Shown: positions 1 through 8,981 of the stretch, in pieces | How positions within the stretch are numbered: the stretch's first letter is position 1 | Layout: every line of letters starts with the position of its first letter | NCBI RefSeq assembly: GCF_021245805.1 | Contig: NZ_JAJJNF010000001.1 | Span: 496,001-560,000 of the forward strand | Direction of reading: 5' to 3' | DNA from: Mangrovimonas futianensis | GTDB taxonomy: Bacteria; Bacteroidota; Bacteroidia; Flavobacteriales; Flavobacteriaceae | Length of the DNA: 64,000 bases | The notes under the pieces: model-generated | Databases searched by the model: none | Told to the model about the DNA's origin: nothing | What the model saw: only the letters and a program-made list of their open reading frames with translations | Position numbers and translations under genes: made by a program

Positions 1-208
1 CCACATGCATGTTTCTACCTGAAACATAAGCTGCTCCCAAAATTCCCAACCAAATCATAAGATATCTTGCCAATTCATCTGTAAATGAACTTGGGGTCCC
101 AACCACAAACCTGGTAAAGACCTGCCATAAAACATTCACGACCATCACCGCCATAATGGTGATAAGTAGTCTACCCAAAATCAAATCAATTCTGCTTCTA
201 AGATTCAT
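1..208 (-). CDS. dctQ: TRAP transporter small permease subunit DctQ (partial, 5' part)
   Basis: The first 69 codons are present and the gene continues past the left edge. It starts at an ATG at 208, one base after the dctP stop (TAATATG), so the two are translationally coupled. The reading has a hydrophobic first membrane segment (about residues 9-30) followed by SSFTDELARYLMIWLGILGA, the hallmark of the DctQ family just before the second membrane segment. DctQ is the small inner-membrane subunit that joins the DctM permease in tripartite ATP-independent transport of organic acids; dctM is expected just outside the window. In this operon the substrate is probably a uronate or a related acidic sugar (inference). 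Confidence 0.85.
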   Translation of the reverse strand, partial: MNLRSRIDLILGRLLITIMAVMVVNVLWQVFTRFVVGTPSSFTDELARYLMIWLGILGAAYVSGRNMHV

Positions 209-209
209 A

Positions 210-1190
210 TTATCTGTTACTTTTTATTTGATCTATCAATTCTTTGATTTCGGGATCCTGCTCATATTGCTTGTAAACCGATTTCGTTTTTTCTGAAAAA
301 GGCTCCTTGTTTGGCAAAATGACCGAAACGCCAGCTGCCTTAACGGCCTCTAGAGCTTCTTTTTCCGAATCTTCCCAAAGCACTCTTTGATAAGTCACAG
401 ATTTGTCTACGGCCTCTTGCAACCAAACACGTTCCTGGTCTGATAAATGATCCCATGTATGCTTCCCAATGATTAAGACATCAGGAAGTAAGGTATGTTC
501 ATCTAAACTGTAGTATTTACAAACCTCATAGTGTCTAGACAAATAAAAACTAGGAGGATTGTTCTCTGCCCCATCCACAACGCCTTGTTGTAGAGAGGTG
601 TATAATTCACCCCATGAAATGGGTGTTGGAGAGCCTCCTAAACTTTTAACCATTTCAATGGCCGAGGCACTTTCCATAACCCGGATTTTCATTCCTTTTA
701 AATCAGATGGTTCTTCAATGGGTTTTTCCTTGGTATAAAAACTTCGGCTACCAGCATCATAATATCCCATACCCTTAATCCAATAATCCTCACCTTCATC
801 CAAAAGTTGTTTCCCGATAGGACCATCTAAAATTTGAAAAGCATGTTCTTTATCCCTAAACAAATAGGGAAGACCAAACACTTTCATTTTCGGCGCAAAA
901 TTTTCCATGACTCCAACAGAAACTTTGGTCATGTCTAAACTTCCTATTTGCAGCAATTCAACACATTCCCTTTCGGTTCCTAATTGTTGACTTGGATAAA
1001 TTTCCAATTCCATTTTACCACCTGAAATTTCGGCGAGATCCTCACCCATTTTCACCATGGCTTTATGTACCGAATGATTCACATCCAGTCCATGACCTAG
1101 TTTAATAACACGGTGTTCCTGTGTATTATCACAGCCCATGAAAATTAAAAAACCAAGTAACGATAATGCTGCAAGAAGTTTGTTTTGCAT
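210..1190 (-). CDS. dctP: TRAP transporter substrate-binding protein DctP
   Basis: This is a 326-residue extracytoplasmic solute-binding protein of the DctP/SBP_bac_7 family. It opens with a lipoprotein signal (LLGFLIFMGC, Cys20), so it is probably tethered to a membrane facing the periplasm. Family features include the ligand-binding region near DLKGMKIRVM and the segment SWGELYTSLQQGVVDGAENN, typical of uronate and related TRAP binders. The conserved arginine of IRVM normally holds the ligand carboxylate. It is separated by one base from eda upstream and dctQ downstream, so it belongs to the uronate operon. Glucuronate, galacturonate or an unsaturated uronide is a reasonable ligand, but specificity cannot be read from the sequence. 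Confidence 0.9.
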   Translation of the reverse strand: MQNKLLAALSLLGFLIFMGCDNTQEHRVIKLGHGLDVNHSVHKAMVKMGEDLAEISGGKMELEIYPSQQLGTERECVELLQIGSLDMTKVSVGVMENFAPKMKVFGLPYLFRDKEHAFQILDGPIGKQLLDEGEDYWIKGMGYYDAGSRSFYTKEKPIEEPSDLKGMKIRVMESASAIEMVKSLGGSPTPISWGELYTSLQQGVVDGAENNPPSFYLSRHYEVCKYYSLDEHTLLPDVLIIGKHTWDHLSDQERVWLQEAVDKSVTYQRVLWEDSEKEALEAVKAAGVSVILPNKEPFSEKTKSVYKQYEQDPEIKELIDQIKSNR

Positions 1191-1191
1191 C

Positions 1192-1860
1192 TTATTTTCT
1201 AACTTTCTTAATGATGTCTAAAGCGTCTTTCACCTTTGCTTCCAACCCTTTAAAATCTTTATTTGCTAAAATATCTTTTGAAATAAGCTTAGAACCCATT
1301 CCTACGCAGGTAACACCTGCGTCAAACCAAGCTCTTAGGTTGTCTTCTTCTGGAGAAACACCTCCTGTAGGCATAATCGATGTCCAAGGTTGTGGCCCTT
1401 TAACACCTTTTACAAACTGCGGTCCGTAAATATCACCCGGGAATAACTTGACAATTTCGCAGCCTAATTCCTCTGCTCTAGCAATTTCAGTCAAGGAACC
1501 ACATCCTGGAGACCACAATACTTTTCTACGGTTACATACCACAGCGATATCCTCTCTCAAAACAGGAGTTACAATAAAATTGGCTCCCAATTGCATATAT
1601 AGGGATGCTGCTGCTGCATCGGTAACTGATCCTACTCCTAAAATCATACCTGGCAATTCTGCCGAAGCATACTTTACCAATTCACCAAAAACCTCATGAG
1701 CAAAGTCACCTCTCGCGGTAAACTCTAGCAAACGAGCACCTCCATCAAAACAGGCTTTTAAAACCTTCTTACTTAATTCTATATCTCTATGAAAAAACAA
1801 TGGAATCATTCCATTCTCTTTCATTACTTGAGCCACCTCAAGTCGTGTATATTGTGCCAT
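1192..1860 (-). CDS. eda: KDPG/KHG aldolase
   Basis: This 222-residue enzyme splits 2-keto-3-deoxy-6-phosphogluconate into pyruvate and glyceraldehyde-3-phosphate, the last step of uronate breakdown. The class I aldolase signature is complete: catalytic Glu46 and Arg50 in LLEFTAR, the Schiff-base lysine Lys138 in EIVKLFPG, and the phosphate-binding PTGGV loop at 164-168. Length matches the family (about 210-220 residues). It lies one base from dctP and 86 bases downstream of kdgK, the kinase that makes its substrate. It probably acts in the cytoplasm on KDPG; some family members also accept 4-hydroxy-2-oxoglutarate. Confidence 0.93.
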   Translation of the reverse strand: MAQYTRLEVAQVMKENGMIPLFFHRDIELSKKVLKACFDGGARLLEFTARGDFAHEVFGELVKYASAELPGMILGVGSVTDAAAASLYMQLGANFIVTPVLREDIAVVCNRRKVLWSPGCGSLTEIARAEELGCEIVKLFPGDIYGPQFVKGVKGPQPWTSIMPTGGVSPEEDNLRAWFDAGVTCVGMGSKLISKDILANKDFKGLEAKVKDALDIIKKVRK

Positions 1861-1946
1861 AATCTGTTATGTTATAGTCCTGTGAATGCTGAATGACCCG
1901 TTCTTTTCATTACAGCATCCACATGAACCCATTTAAATATTGTTAA

Positions 1947-2987
1947 TTAGCGAGCCACTCTTCCAGAAGCGTCTCCTCCCATAAGTTTTTTCACCTCATC
2001 AATAGTTACCAAGTTGGCATCTCCCTTGATGGTATGTTTTAAACAAGAAGCTGCAACAGCAAAATCCAAGGCATTTTGATCATCATCAGGATAGGTCAAT
2101 AAACCATAGATAAGACCTCCCATAAAGGAATCACCACCTCCTACACGGTCAACAATATCTGTAATTTGATATTGTCTGGTTTCAAACATTTTCTCTCCGT
2201 TGTAAAGAACTCCAGCCCATGTGTTATGTGAAGCCGAGATTGATCCTCTTAAAGTTGTAATCACTTTTTTAGCTCTTGGGAACTTCTCCATCATCTGTTG
2301 ACAAACAGACAAAAAGGCCTCAGCTTTGACATTGTGCCCTTCTGTTTGCACAGAAATACCTTCTGGCTTAATTCCAAAGTGCATTTCAGCATCTTCTTCA
2401 TTTCCAAGAATGATATCACAGTATGACGTCAATTCGGTCATGATAGCTTCTCTATCGCCACCATATTTCCATAATTTAGCACGATAATTCAAGTCGGTTG
2501 AAATGGTAATACCCTTTTTACTAGCAGCCTTAACAGCCTCTAGACAAACGTCTGCTGAACTTTGTGAAATAGCAGGAGTAATTCCTGTCCAGTGAAACCA
2601 ATTGGCTCCCTCAAATACCTCATCCCAATCAATCATGCCTGGTTGAATCTCACTCATCGCAGAATGCGCTCGGTCGTATACCACCTTAGAACCACGTGAT
2701 ACAGCCCCAGTCTCTAAGAAGTAGATTCCTAAACGGTCTCCACCCCATACGATCTTATCTACGCCTACGCCTCTCTTTCTCATTTCCATCATGGCACATT
2801 CACCAATGTCATTTTTTGGTAATCTGGTCACAAAATCTACAGGTACACCATAGTTTGCTAAAGAAACAGCTACATTTGATTCTCCTCCTCCATAAACGAC
2901 ATCAAAATTATTAGCTTGTGAAAATCTTAAAAATCCTTGTGGAGCCAATCTTAGCATGATCTCTCCAAATGTTACTACTTTGCTCAT
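1947..2987 (-). CDS. kdgK: 2-dehydro-3-deoxygluconate kinase (PfkB family)
   Basis: This 346-residue sugar kinase phosphorylates KDG to KDPG with ATP. PfkB features are visible: the N-terminal GGGESNVAVSLA substrate-binding signature (33-44), and the C-terminal anion-hole/catalytic motif DRVGGGDSF (280-288) with the catalytic base Asp286. The more usual form is DTxGAGDxF, so Arg281 and Gly284 are substitutions, which occur in some KDG kinases. It lies between kdgF and eda in the uronate operon, which supports KDG rather than another sugar as substrate. The 86-base gap after it shows no clear promoter. Confidence 0.92.
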   Translation of the reverse strand: MSKVVTFGEIMLRLAPQGFLRFSQANNFDVVYGGGESNVAVSLANYGVPVDFVTRLPKNDIGECAMMEMRKRGVGVDKIVWGGDRLGIYFLETGAVSRGSKVVYDRAHSAMSEIQPGMIDWDEVFEGANWFHWTGITPAISQSSADVCLEAVKAASKKGITISTDLNYRAKLWKYGGDREAIMTELTSYCDIILGNEEDAEMHFGIKPEGISVQTEGHNVKAEAFLSVCQQMMEKFPRAKKVITTLRGSISASHNTWAGVLYNGEKMFETRQYQITDIVDRVGGGDSFMGGLIYGLLTYPDDDQNALDFAVAASCLKHTIKGDANLVTIDEVKKLMGGDASGRVAR

Positions 2988-3005
2988 GTATTCTAGTGGT
3001 TATAA

Positions 3006-3344
3006 TTATTCTTTAGTTATAAAATCTTCTCTCATGGGACTAAACACATCTACCAGCAAACCGCTTTCTAGACAGCTTACCCCATGAATAGTATTTGAAG
3101 GGATAAAAAAGCAATCCCCTTTGCTTAATTCTTTAGTTTCATCACCAATGGTCACTTCAAACTTACCAGAAGCGATGTGGGTTACTTGAGAATGTGGATG
3201 ATGGTGTAAGGCACCAACGCCACCCTTTTCAAAAAGCACGTGAACCATCATAAGGTGATTATCATAACTTACAATCTGCCTTTTAATTTTAGGTTCTACC
3301 TGCTCCCAGGACGCGGACGATTGTTCAAAAAACAACGGATTCAT
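3006..3344 (-). CDS. kdgF: KdgF-like cupin, uronate linearisation
   Basis: This is a small single-domain cupin of 112 residues. The start chosen is the ATG at 3344 (MNPLFFEQ). A longer reading from 3422 would run 64 bases into the end of uxaC and adds residues unlike a cupin. The metal site is clear in HHHPHSQ followed by the second cupin motif around FFIPSNTIHG. KdgF proteins convert 4,5-unsaturated monouronates to the linear ketone (DKI) that KduI then isomerises. Placement between uxaC and kdgK fits that role. It also resembles generic cupins, so the functional name depends on context. Confidence 0.85.
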   Translation of the reverse strand: MNPLFFEQSSASWEQVEPKIKRQIVSYDNHLMMVHVLFEKGGVGALHHHPHSQVTHIASGKFEVTIGDETKELSKGDCFFIPSNTIHGVSCLESGLLVDVFSPMREDFITKE

Positions 3345-3358
3345 TGCTAGATTCTTTT

Positions 3359-4759
3359 TTAAAATTTGAAATAATCTTTGGCGTTGTAATAGCTGATATC
3401 CTGAACAATCTTTCCAATCCATTCCATATCATTAGGAAGTTCACCTCGTTTTATCTCATCTCCCAAAATCTGACATAACAACCTTCTGAAATATTCGTGT
3501 CTTGGAAATGAAAGAAAACTTCTGGAGTCTGTCAACATTCCAACAAAGCAACTTAAAAGACCCATGTTGGATAAGGCGTTTAACTGTTTGGTCATTCCAT
3601 CCTTTTGGTCTAAAAACCACCAGCCCGAACCAAACTGTACCTTTCCTTTAACGCTACCATCATTGAAATTACCAATCATGGTCGCCATCACTTCATTATC
3701 TGAAGGATTCAAATTATAAAGTATGGTCTTGGTTAGTTTATCTTTACTATCAAGAGCGTTTAAGAAAGCAGATAGATTCACTGCCTGCGGATAGTCTCCT
3801 ATGGAATCCCATCCCGTATCAGGTCCTAATTGCCTATGCATTCTTGCATTATTGTTTCTCAAAGCTCCCAAGTGGAATTGTTGCACCCAACCATTGCTAT
3901 GGTATGTTTCTGATAAAAACATTAAAATAGCTGTATGGAATTTTTGAATATCTTCTACTGACAAGGTCTCTCCTTGTAATTTTCTCGTGAAAATTTGATT
4001 AATTTCCTGATCGGATGCTGGTAAATAATCAATATAATTGAGTCCGTGATCACATAACTTGCATCCATTTTCATTAAAATATGCAACTCTTTGTAACAAA
4101 GCATCACACAAATCCTGATAGGATTGAATCTCAATCTGGGTAACTTCTCCTAACTTTTGCAGGTAGTCTGTATAGCCCTCAGCCTCAATTAATATAGATT
4201 TATCTGGCCTAAAGGCAGTTGATACTTTTACTTTGAAATCACCACCGCTCAATTGTTTATGATACTGAAGATTATCAATAGGGTCTTCAGTAGTGCAAAC
4301 CAACTCGGCATTCATCTTTAGCAATAGGTTCTGACAACTGTAAGCCTCTGAACTTAATTTCTCTGAGGTTTCTTCATAGATACGATTAGCCGTTTTTGGG
4401 CTCAACAAATCGTACTCCCCAAAATACCTTGCCAATTCTAAATGTGTCCAATGGTATAATGGATTTCTTAAGGTATATGGCACCGTTTCGGCCCATTTCA
4501 AAAATTTATCCTTGTCTGATGCCTCCCCTGTAATGAAGTGTTCATCAATTCCTAAGGTTCTCATGGCTCTCCATTTGTAATGGTCACCATTGATCCAAAC
4601 TTGAGATAAATTTCCATATATTTTATTATCAACCATTTCCTGAGGTGGTAAGTGGTTGTGATAATCTATAATAGGAAGCTCCTTAGCATAGTTATGATAC
4701 AACTCTTCCGCATAAGAGTTCTCTAACAAAAAATTATCATGAATAAAATGTTTGCTCAT
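3359..4759 (-). CDS. uxaC: Glucuronate/uronate isomerase
   Basis: This 466-residue protein has the length and motifs of UxaC, an amidohydrolase-fold enzyme that isomerises D-glucuronate to D-fructuronate and D-galacturonate to D-tagaturonate. The start of the barrel carries DYHNHLPP with metal-type histidines His34 and His36. Further family blocks include the WVQQFHLGALRN and GSGWWFLDQ regions in the second half. It lies 13 bases after the kduD-like gene and 14 bases before kdgF. It is a cytoplasmic entry point for ordinary uronates, complementary to the KduI/KduD route for unsaturated ones. Its product is the substrate of the divergent uxuB. Confidence 0.95.
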   Translation of the reverse strand: MSKHFIHDNFLLENSYAEELYHNYAKELPIIDYHNHLPPQEMVDNKIYGNLSQVWINGDHYKWRAMRTLGIDEHFITGEASDKDKFLKWAETVPYTLRNPLYHWTHLELARYFGEYDLLSPKTANRIYEETSEKLSSEAYSCQNLLLKMNAELVCTTEDPIDNLQYHKQLSGGDFKVKVSTAFRPDKSILIEAEGYTDYLQKLGEVTQIEIQSYQDLCDALLQRVAYFNENGCKLCDHGLNYIDYLPASDQEINQIFTRKLQGETLSVEDIQKFHTAILMFLSETYHSNGWVQQFHLGALRNNNARMHRQLGPDTGWDSIGDYPQAVNLSAFLNALDSKDKLTKTILYNLNPSDNEVMATMIGNFNDGSVKGKVQFGSGWWFLDQKDGMTKQLNALSNMGLLSCFVGMLTDSRSFLSFPRHEYFRRLLCQILGDEIKRGELPNDMEWIGKIVQDISYYNAKDYFKF

Positions 4760-4772
4760 ACAGTTATGACAT

Positions 4773-5555
4773 TTAGTTTTCGTTGGCTGGCTTCCCTATG
4801 GTTGCCAAAATACCTCCATCGACATAGATGATTTGTCCGTTGACAAAATCACTTGCCTTGGAAGCCAAAAACACGGCAGCACCTTGTAAATCTGATGGAT
4901 CTCCCCATCGGGCAGCTGGTGTTCTATTAATAATGAATTCGTTAAATGGATGGCCATCAACTCTTATTGGCTCTGTTTGGGAAGTGGCAAAATATCCAGG
5001 ACCTATTCCATTAACTTGAATTCCATGTTTAGCCCATTCGGTTGCTAAATTTCGAGTCAACATTTTTAAACCTCCTTTAGCAGAAGCATAGGCACTCACG
5101 GTATTTCTACCAAGTTCACTCATCATAGAGCAAATATTGATGATTTTACCTTCTCCTCTTTTGATCATACTTCTTCCAACCAGTTGAGACATGATAAAAG
5201 CCCCTACCAAATCAACATCAACAACTCTTCGAAACTCCTCAACCGACATATCTTCAGCAGGAACACGTTTGATGATACCCGCATTATTCACTAGAATATC
5301 AATTGGCCCTTCCTCTTCCATCAAAGCCACCTGTTTAGCCGATTCCTTTTCATCAGTCACATCAAACAAATATCCAGAGGCCTGAAACCCCAATTCCTTG
5401 TAATAGGCCAAGGCCTTTTCCAATTTTTCGGGGGTGGTGCTGGTTATAATAAGTTCGGCACCAGCCTTTCCTAAGCCTTCAGCCATGGCCATTCCCAATC
5501 CGTGGGTACCACCAGTGACTAAAGCTCTTTTATTTTTTAAACTAAAAAGTTCCAT
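4773..5555 (-). CDS. kduD: SDR dehydrogenase, KduD-like (DKII reductase)
   Basis: This is a classical short-chain dehydrogenase of 260 residues. The nucleotide-binding motif TGGTHGLG is at 14-21 and the catalytic residues are Ser143, Tyr156 and Lys160 (YASAK). The C-terminal part (TEPIRVDGHPFNEFIINRTP) resembles the gluconate-5-dehydrogenase/KduD subgroup. KduD reduces 2,5-diketo-3-deoxygluconate to KDG with NADH. It lies four bases after kduI, whose product is its substrate, which is the main reason for choosing KduD over gluconate 5-dehydrogenase. The two functions cannot be separated by sequence inspection alone. Confidence 0.85.
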   Translation of the reverse strand: MELFSLKNKRALVTGGTHGLGMAMAEGLGKAGAELIITSTTPEKLEKALAYYKELGFQASGYLFDVTDEKESAKQVALMEEEGPIDILVNNAGIIKRVPAEDMSVEEFRRVVDVDLVGAFIMSQLVGRSMIKRGEGKIINICSMMSELGRNTVSAYASAKGGLKMLTRNLATEWAKHGIQVNGIGPGYFATSQTEPIRVDGHPFNEFIINRTPAARWGDPSDLQGAAVFLASKASDFVNGQIIYVDGGILATIGKPANEN

Positions 5556-5559
5556 GCTT

Positions 5560-6396
5560 TTATTTTAATTCGTTTGGAGGACACACATCCATATCTCCAT
5601 AATCCAAATTCTCTCCGGCCATACCCCAAATAAATGTATAGTTAGATGTTCCTGCTCCAGAATGGATAGACCACTCTGGCGAAAGCACTGCTTGGTGATT
5701 GTTCATGAAAATGTGCCTTGTATTTTGTGGCTGCCCCATAAAGTGACAAATGGTTTGATCTGGATCCAAATCAAAATAGAAATATGCCTCCATCCTTCTC
5801 TCATGAGTATGTGCTGGCATCGTATTCCACACGTTACCTGGAAGCAACTCAGTCATTCCCATTTGCAACTGGCAAGTTTCCACTATACTATTAACGATAA
5901 GCTTATTTAAGATACGCTTGTTGGCTTGTTTTTCATCTCCTAACTCGATAATCTCAGCATCTTCACGACCTATTTTTTTAGTTGTAAAACTTTGATGCGC
6001 CGGAGCTGAATTGATATAGAATAAAGCTTGCTCCCCATCATGACTTGCAAACAACACGTCTTTATGACCTTTGGCTACGTAAAGCGCCTCTTTTGTTTTC
6101 AACTCATAGATCGTTCCATCAACCGTAACAGAACCTGTTCCGCCGATATTGATGATCCCCAATTCTCTTCTATCCAAAAAGTTTTCAGACTTCAAATAAG
6201 GAATGGTTTCCAATTTTAAGGATTGCCCTACTGGCATCACACCACCTACAATCAATCTATCGTACATGGAATAGGTCACATTGATCTGATTTTCAACAAA
6301 TAAATTCTCAATTAAGAAATGCTCACGCAACTCCTCAGTACTATATTTATTGGCATCTGTAGGGTTGGCAGCATATCTAAAGCTATAATTCATCAT
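5560..6396 (-). CDS. kduI: 5-keto-4-deoxyuronate isomerase
   Basis: This 278-residue bicupin has the normal KduI length. It isomerises 5-keto-4-deoxyuronate (DKI) to 2,5-diketo-3-deoxygluconate (DKII). Recognisable family blocks are the N-terminal RYAANPTDANKYSTEELREH, the central GGVMPVGQ and the metal-binding region MPAHTHERRMEAYFYFD, where two histidines and a glutamate are expected ligands. Translation may start at either of two adjacent ATGs (6396 or 6393). It is the first gene of the operon and lies just downstream of a palindromic operator-like site, so it is the regulated entry gene. DKI normally comes from polysaccharide lyase products, yet no lyase is in this window. Confidence 0.95.
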   Translation of the reverse strand: MMNYSFRYAANPTDANKYSTEELREHFLIENLFVENQINVTYSMYDRLIVGGVMPVGQSLKLETIPYLKSENFLDRRELGIINIGGTGSVTVDGTIYELKTKEALYVAKGHKDVLFASHDGEQALFYINSAPAHQSFTTKKIGREDAEIIELGDEKQANKRILNKLIVNSIVETCQLQMGMTELLPGNVWNTMPAHTHERRMEAYFYFDLDPDQTICHFMGQPQNTRHIFMNNHQAVLSPEWSIHSGAGTSNYTFIWGMAGENLDYGDMDVCPPNELK

Positions 6397-6414
6397 AATT
6401 TTCTATTTTCGCAT

Positions 6415-6428
6415 TGTAATCGATTACA
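6415..6428. promoter_or_regulatory. 14-bp palindrome, likely operator of the uronate operon
   Basis: TGTAATCGATTACA is a perfect inverted repeat with a central CG, the form usual for LacI-family and some GntR-family operators. It lies immediately downstream of a TATATTTG element on the minus strand, so a bound repressor would cover the transcription start of kduI. It is also in the shared intergenic region with uxuB, so one regulator could control both directions. No regulator gene is visible nearby; the assignment is inference. Confidence 0.65.
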
Positions 6429-6436
6429 CAAATATA
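6429..6436 (-). promoter_or_regulatory. -7 element (TAnnTTTG) of the kduI operon promoter
   Basis: The minus strand reads TATATTTG, an exact match to the Bacteroidota -7 consensus, 33 bases before the kduI start codon. No good -33 TTG is seen at the expected distance, so this could be a weak or activator-dependent promoter. Confidence 0.5.
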
Positions 6437-6559
6437 AAATATTTTATTTTAAATATCATAAATTTTTATTTTTACAATTTAATAGGTGCTTTTTTAAGGA
6501 ATTAGCAACGGTGATTTCGAGTAGCAACCCATTTTAAATCAATAAATTACATCAATCTC

Positions 6560-7375
6560 ATGAAAATTGCACACAATTATACAGGAAAAGTTGCTGTCAT
6601 TACTGGTGGTGGCGGAGCCCTTGGAGGCGCTATGGCTCTAGGCTTAGCCCTAGAAGGTATTACAGTGATATTATTAGGAAGAACCCAACAGAGTCTGGAC
6701 GAGCAAGCCAAAAAAATAGGCAATCTAGGCGGGCAGGCAGTTGGGATGGTTGCAGATGTTTTAGACAAGGAGAGTTTAGAAACAGTCAAAGAAGAGATTC
6801 TTGAGCGCTTCCATAAAATTGATATTTTGGTTAATGCGGCAGGAGGCAATATCAAAGGAGCTGTCATCCAACCTGAAGAAAGTGTCTTTGATATGGACAT
6901 GGCCGATTTTGACAAGGTTGTAGACCTTAATTTGAAAGGTTCCTTATTACCAACTTTGGTATTTGGTAAGGAAATGTCTAAAAATGCTCATGCGAATATT
7001 ATTAATATTTCCTCTATCGCTGCCCAAGAGACTTTAACTAGAGTCCTGGGTTATTCAGCTTCTAAGGCTGCCATTGAAAACACTACAAAATGGTTAGCCG
7101 TAGAATTTGCCAAGAAACATGAAAATCCGATAAGAGTCAATGCCATTGCGCCTGGTTTTTTTATTGGCGAACAAAACAGAAACCTGCTTCTAAATGCTGA
7201 TGGAAGTCTTACTGAAAGAGGGGCAACCATTATTCAAAACACACCTATGGGACGCTTTGGAAAACCAGAAGAACTTATTTCCTCGCTTCTCTATTTAGTA
7301 TCTGACGCCTCGAGCTTTATCACAGGAACTGTACTATATGTAGACGGCGGATTTAAAACGTTTTCTGGGGTGTAA
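6560..7375 (+). CDS. uxuB: SDR-type D-mannonate oxidoreductase (fructuronate reductase)
   Basis: This is a 271-residue short-chain dehydrogenase, divergent from the kduI operon. The cofactor loop is TGGGGALGG (15-23) and the catalytic pair is Tyr165 and Lys169 (YSASK), with Ser151/152. The motif NAAGGNIKGAVIQPEESVFD and the insert near FFIGEQNRNLL are typical of the SDR form of UxuB used in Bacteroidota in place of the long-chain enzyme. It would reduce fructuronate, made by UxaC, to mannonate. UxuB is usually paired with mannonate dehydratase, but the next gene here is unrelated. General SDR specificity is hard to read, so the name leans on context. Confidence 0.82.
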   Translation: MKIAHNYTGKVAVITGGGGALGGAMALGLALEGITVILLGRTQQSLDEQAKKIGNLGGQAVGMVADVLDKESLETVKEEILERFHKIDILVNAAGGNIKGAVIQPEESVFDMDMADFDKVVDLNLKGSLLPTLVFGKEMSKNAHANIINISSIAAQETLTRVLGYSASKAAIENTTKWLAVEFAKKHENPIRVNAIAPGFFIGEQNRNLLLNADGSLTERGATIIQNTPMGRFGKPEELISSLLYLVSDASSFITGTVLYVDGGFKTFSGV

Positions 7376-7633
7376 AATCAATCGATTTTGTGATGTTATT
7401 CGTTTTGTTTGGCAAAAATCACAGTCCTTTTTTTTAGCAAACTTAAAGACAGAGCTTTTCGAAAAATTTGCCTTTTAAAAAGTTTTAATATAATTTCAAA
7501 GACAGCAACCAAAACTTTTTAATATCAAGCCCTTTAAAGACTAGAAATTATGAAGCGGTGTTTTTGAATTGGAAACCAAATACTTTTTCATTTCAATGGA
7601 ATTAAAAAAACAGCCAATTTTAACTCTCATTAC

Positions 7634-8968
7634 ATGAAACCACATCCGATAAGTTATTACTTCATTTGCCTCGTTTTATTATGTACTACTGGGATGAGTG
7701 CTCAATCATACATAGGAGCCACAACAGATCATTATTCAGGTATACATGGGGTGATTTTAAACCCTGCCTATATTGTCAACACGCCTTATAGGGTGGATAT
7801 CAATTTGGCTTCAGCAAGCGCTCTTGGTGGCAGTGATTATTTTGCAATCAATGTGGGCGATATCTTAAAATCAAATGGCGGCTTTGATTTTGATGAAGAC
7901 GTTGACAAATTTCCTAAAGACGACAACAACTTCTTTTTCAATGCTGATGTATTAGGACCTTCATTAATGTTTAATTTAAACGGTAAAAGCAGTTTTGGTT
8001 TTTCAACAAGAGCAAGAGGATTTTTAAACCTAAATAACATCAACGGTCAATTGTATGAAAATCTGGAAGACGGCTTTGATAATTCCCAAGATTTCAATTT
8101 CAACTTGGAGGACTTTGTTGGGAAGGTTAACGCCTGGGGTGAAATAGGGTTCACATATGCTAGAACCCTTATACAAACGGACAAAAATATCTTTGCGGGA
8201 GGTATCACACTTAAATATTTAATGGGTGCAGGTTCAGCCTTTTTCAATACGCCTATGTTATCTGGACAATATGACGCTACCTCTAACACCCTATCTACCA
8301 ATGGGTCTTTAAGTTACGGATTGAGTCACCCAGATTTTTCACCCGAAGACATCAAGTTCAACCACCTAACCTCAGGTTTTGGTGCCGATTTAGGTATAAG
8401 CTACCAATGGAATGAACAAAATGCAGATGGTATAAATTCTGAGTCTTACATCCCATACAAATTAAAATTGGGGGTTTCGATAACGGATATCGGATCAATT
8501 AATTACAAAAATGGCGAAGTCACGCAATATGACATGAACAACATTGTGGATGCTGACATTTTTGATGAAGATGACTTTCAACAAGTTTTGGAAGATTATT
8601 ATAGCGGAGAGACCACATCTAGAAATATTAAAATCAAACTACCTACGGCATTTCACCTCATGGCAGATTACCATATCAAGAATAATTTTTACGCGAGTAT
8701 CAACGGAGATTTTTCTCTGATTTCAAGTAAAAAACATAAGGTAAGTCACATAATAAACAACTTCACCCTTACACCAAGATTTACTACCAAATGGTTTAGC
8801 GTCTATAGCCCATTTAGCTTAAGAGAATATGGGAATTTTGCTTGGGGCTTTGGTTTTAGGGCCGGTCCTCTTATGGTAGGATCTGGATCAGCATTGAGCA
8901 ATTTGATTAGCAATAACTCAAAATCTACGGATATTTATGTAGGTTTAAAGGTCCCTTTGTATCTTTAA
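7634..8968 (+). CDS. DUF5723 family outer-membrane beta-barrel-like protein
   Basis: This is a 444-residue secreted protein with a signal peptide ending near MSAQS (about residue 24). The N-terminal region (YIGATTDHYSGIHGVILNPA) and the alternating, aromatic-rich strands through to a C-terminal hydrophobic strand ending in Leu match the DUF5723 proteins of Bacteroidota, thought to form outer-membrane barrels related to porins of the PorV/FadL type. The acidic stretch around FDEDVDKFPKDDNN is likely a surface loop. Function is unknown. It is followed 13 bases later by a small membrane protein, possibly cotranscribed. It has no evident link to the uronate genes upstream. Confidence 0.75.
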   Translation: MKPHPISYYFICLVLLCTTGMSAQSYIGATTDHYSGIHGVILNPAYIVNTPYRVDINLASASALGGSDYFAINVGDILKSNGGFDFDEDVDKFPKDDNNFFFNADVLGPSLMFNLNGKSSFGFSTRARGFLNLNNINGQLYENLEDGFDNSQDFNFNLEDFVGKVNAWGEIGFTYARTLIQTDKNIFAGGITLKYLMGAGSAFFNTPMLSGQYDATSNTLSTNGSLSYGLSHPDFSPEDIKFNHLTSGFGADLGISYQWNEQNADGINSESYIPYKLKLGVSITDIGSINYKNGEVTQYDMNNIVDADIFDEDDFQQVLEDYYSGETTSRNIKIKLPTAFHLMADYHIKNNFYASINGDFSLISSKKHKVSHIINNFTLTPRFTTKWFSVYSPFSLREYGNFAWGFGFRAGPLMVGSGSALSNLISNNSKSTDIYVGLKVPLYL

Positions 8969-8981
8969 ATTATAACTTGGT

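Noticed and set aside
3345..3422. Longer start for kdgF overlapping uxaC by 64 bases
   Set aside because: The added residues are unlike a cupin and the ATG at 3344 gives the normal length.
7376..7390. AATCGATT core at 7380-7387, like the centre of the kduI palindrome
   Set aside because: Only the inner eight bases match and the flanks are not palindromic; it lies after uxuB, so it is probably chance.
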